Below are positions 30,679-32,141 of a stretch of DNA of 32,141 nucleotides, piece by piece. Where the stretch lies: contig CALALS010000281.1 in assembly GCA_937925525.1 (NCBI GenBank), forward strand, positions 1 to 32,141, in the 5' to 3' direction. Source of the stretch: an uncultured Flavobacteriales bacterium (GTDB taxonomy: Bacteria > Bacteroidota > Bacteroidia > Flavobacteriales_E > Vicingaceae). Position 1 is the stretch's first letter, and the number at the start of each line of letters is the position of its first letter. The translations under genes and the position numbers were made by a program. The notes below the pieces were generated by a model. That model searched no databases. It was not told where the DNA came from and was given only the letters and a program-made list of their open reading frames with translations.

Positions 30679-31458
30679 TTATAGTCCTTTTGCTAGTAGT
30701 TCGGCTAAGTCAAACACTTTTACTTCGTGCTCTTTTTCTTTTAGTTTAACGCCATCTGTCATCATGGTCATGCAAAAAGGGCAACCTGTAGCAATTACAT
30801 CCGGTTTTATTTCTAAAGCGTCTTCTGTTCGTTCAATGTTTACTTCTTTGTCGCCTTTTTCTGCTTCTTTAAACATTTGTCCACCACCTGCACCACAACA
30901 TAAACCTTTTGATTTGCATCGCTTCATTTCCACTAACTCTGCATCTAATTCTTCTATTAATTTTCTTGGCGCTTCGTACTCTCCGTTACCTCTGCCTAAA
31001 TAGCACGGGTCGTGAAACGTAATTTTCTTTCCTTTGAATTCTCCACCCTCAATTTTCAGTTTCCCTTCATTGATTAGCTTTTGTAAGAATTGAGTATGAT
31101 GCTGCACTTCATAATTTCCGCCCAATGAAGGGTATTCGTTTTTAAGTGTGTTAAAGCAGTGAGGGCAAGTAGTAACTATATTTTTAACCTCATAAGCATT
31201 CAATACCTGAATGTTTCCCATTGCTTGCATTTGAAACAAAAATTCGTTTCCGGCACGTTTGGCAGGGTCACCTGTGCATGATTCTTCTGTGCCTAATACA
31301 GCAAAATTAATGTTAAGGTGATTTAAAATCTTGGCAAAGGCAAGTGTGATTTTTTTAGCTCTGTCATCAAAGCTTCCTGCGCAACCCACCCAAAACAGCA
31401 CATCAGGTTTTTGACCTGCTGCGGTTAATTCTGCCATTGTTTTTACTTCTACTGCCAT
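30679..31458 (-). CDS. Fe-S protein with two CCG domains (HdrB/GlcF/LutA-like)
   Basis: A 259-residue cytoplasmic protein with two cysteine-rich CCG domains. The first contains VGCAGSFDDRAKK (C26), ESCTGDPAKRAGNE (C61, where the second cysteine of the usual CCG pair is threonine) and TTCPHC (C98, C101). The second has HDPCYLGR (C152), GLCCGAGGG (C187, C188) and TGCPFC (C226, C229) and is complete. Such subunits hold non-cubane or linear Fe-S sites and act in electron transfer beside 4Fe-4S dicluster proteins, as in heterodisulfide reductase, glycolate oxidase GlcF and lactate utilisation LutA. The 4Fe-4S gene at the window end fits as partner. The catalytic partner reaction is not evident. 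Confidence 0.88.
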   Translation of the reverse strand: MAVEVKTMAELTAAGQKPDVLFWVGCAGSFDDRAKKITLAFAKILNHLNINFAVLGTEESCTGDPAKRAGNEFLFQMQAMGNIQVLNAYEVKNIVTTCPHCFNTLKNEYPSLGGNYEVQHHTQFLQKLINEGKLKIEGGEFKGKKITFHDPCYLGRGNGEYEAPRKLIEELDAELVEMKRCKSKGLCCGAGGGQMFKEAEKGDKEVNIERTEDALEIKPDVIATGCPFCMTMMTDGVKLKEKEHEVKVFDLAELLAKGL

Positions 31459-31467
31459 AATTATATC

Positions 31468-31881
31468 TTAAGATTCAAATACTTGAATGTTTTCTTCTTT
31501 CTCAATTAAATTGGTAAACTTTCCTTTGAAACGGGTAGCTCTTACAATATGATTGTCAATCCAATGATAGTTTCCGCCTCTTGGCTTTCCCATTAACAAG
31601 CCATGATATTTAAAACCATGTTTGTTTAGCCATTGTTCAGTTACGTCTCTGTGTTCTTCAGTTCTTGATGTAAAAAAAGTAATGATATGACCTTGTTCAT
31701 ACCAACCGTTAAGAATTTCAATTGCATCAGGATAAACTTCTGCATCAATCATTCGGTGAGCTTCTTCATTTGGAATGTCTTCGCCAACTGTTCCGTCAAT
31801 ATCAATTAAATAATTTTTGATGGATTCATCTAAAAGTGGACTTACTTTTTTTCCGTCTATTTCTAATTCTTTTAATTCCAT
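31468..31881 (-). CDS. HAD-fold phosphatase-like protein
   Basis: A 137-residue protein with a HAD-like core. YLIDIDGTVGED (about 24-35) holds motif I with D27 and D29. IITFFTSRTEEHRDVTEQWL (about 66-86) fits motif II (the serine of TSR). GKPRGGNYHWIDNHIVRATRFKG (about 99-121) provides a motif III lysine and a late aspartate. It is short, with no cap domain visible. Bacteroidota relatives are sometimes named phosphoheptose isomerase in databases, which the sequence does not support. It lies between two Fe-S protein genes with gaps of 9 and 1 bp, clearly within one transcript, so it may modify a metabolite of that pathway. Confidence 0.8.
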   Translation of the reverse strand: MELKELEIDGKKVSPLLDESIKNYLIDIDGTVGEDIPNEEAHRMIDAEVYPDAIEILNGWYEQGHIITFFTSRTEEHRDVTEQWLNKHGFKYHGLLMGKPRGGNYHWIDNHIVRATRFKGKFTNLIEKEENIQVFES

Positions 31882-31882
31882 T

Positions 31883-32141
31883 TTATGCTTCGTTTTTCCA
31901 GTTTAGTCTGTCAGATTGCGAGAACTGCCAAGGTGCTCCGTTGTTTTCAATATTGGTAAGCGCATTAGTCCATTCGGCAGGAGCTTTTGATTGCTCCATA
32001 ATTAAAAATCTTCTTAAATCAATAATGATAGACACTGGATCAATATTGACAGGGCAAGCTTCTGTACAAGCGTTACAGGTAGTGCAAGCCAGCAATTCTT
32101 CTTCCAAAATATAATCTCCTAAAAGCGCTTTTCCATCGTCA
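31883..32141 (-). CDS. 4Fe-4S protein, C-terminal part (HdrC-like)
   Basis: The frame is open to the right edge of the window, so the gene is truncated by the window; no in-window start is meant. The fragment contains ACTTCNACTEACP, a C-x2-C-x2-C-x3-C-P cluster motif of the ferredoxin type, followed by VSIIIDLRRFLIMEQ and the end WTNALTNIENNGAPWQFSQSD and NWKNEA. This is the usual second 4Fe-4S motif and tail of HdrC-like or LldF/GlcF-associated proteins of Bacteroidota. It is the upstream gene of the Fe-S run and presumably the electron-transfer partner of the CCG protein. Confidence 0.85.
   Translation of the reverse strand, partial: DDGKALLGDYILEEELLACTTCNACTEACPVNIDPVSIIIDLRRFLIMEQSKAPAEWTNALTNIENNGAPWQFSQSDRLNWKNEA

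Noticed and set aside
31883..32107. Complete 74-residue ferredoxin starting with TTG at 32105-32107
   Set aside because: The frame continues open upstream with protein-like sequence (DDGKALLGDYI) to the window edge, so it is the tail of a longer protein.

Overview
The window looks like chromosomal DNA of a Bacteroidota bacterium, most probably a member of the Flavobacteriales. It is AT-rich. Many products are lipoproteins or secreted proteins, and four carry C-terminal regions typical of type IX secretion (T9SS) cargo. Promoter-like sites fit the Bacteroidota TTTG / TAnnTTTG pattern rather than the E. coli one. Clade-typical families are present (PorE-like OmpA protein, DUF4294, TIGR02757/DUF2400, GYDIA-type GHMP kinase with class II HMG-CoA reductase, PspC protein). 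The genus cannot be fixed from this sequence alone.

Layout. 1-2598: the tail of a PspC-domain gene, a strong terminator, then a plus-strand run of cyclophilin lipoprotein, hotdog thioesterase and beta-lactamase-fold serine hydrolase. 2599-4040: a patch of unrecognised small genes with a repeated leader motif and a gene remnant, the most accessory-looking part of the window. 4041-5904: tRNA-Pro(GGG), a cytoplasmic cyclophilin and two tandem secreted cupredoxins. 5901-8169 (minus): GHMP kinase and class II HMG-CoA reductase of the mevalonate pathway. 8360-9640: two unknown exported proteins converging on a bidirectional terminator. 9700-13071 (minus): yaaA, queE and a PorE-like OmpA lipoprotein, almost without gaps. 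13072-13545: a non-coding stretch with a GC-richer field of hairpins and short degenerate repeats, including a plus-oriented terminator-like hairpin that belongs to no annotated gene. 13546-15437 (minus): MscS channel and exported leucine-rich-repeat protein, overlapping by 4 bp. 15497-21463 (minus): two giant T9SS-type hydrolases, an N-acetylmuramoyl-alanine amidase and a GH18 glycosidase, sharing the same C-terminal architecture. 21546-24206 (minus): TIGR02757 protein, thioesterase, alpha/beta hydrolase and a small outer-membrane barrel candidate. 24269-28714: DUF4294 protein, a GT39-type membrane glycosyltransferase, an SRPBCC-GyrI protein and a large lipoprotein. 28800-30211: fabI and a translationally coupled unknown coiled-coil protein. 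30203-32141 (minus): a conserved Bacteroidota protein, a CCG-domain Fe-S protein, a HAD-fold protein and the end of a 4Fe-4S protein; the Fe-S pair resembles an HdrB/HdrC-like or GlcF-like electron-transfer module.

Together the genes are mostly housekeeping and envelope functions. The best candidates for something undescribed are the hairpin field at about 13224-13500 (small structured RNA or decayed palindromic repeats), the small-gene patch at 2697-4040, the amidase/GH18 pair that looks like a matched peptidoglycan- or chitin-attacking set, the tandem cupredoxins, and the orphan gene coupled to fabI. None of these could be checked against databases here.
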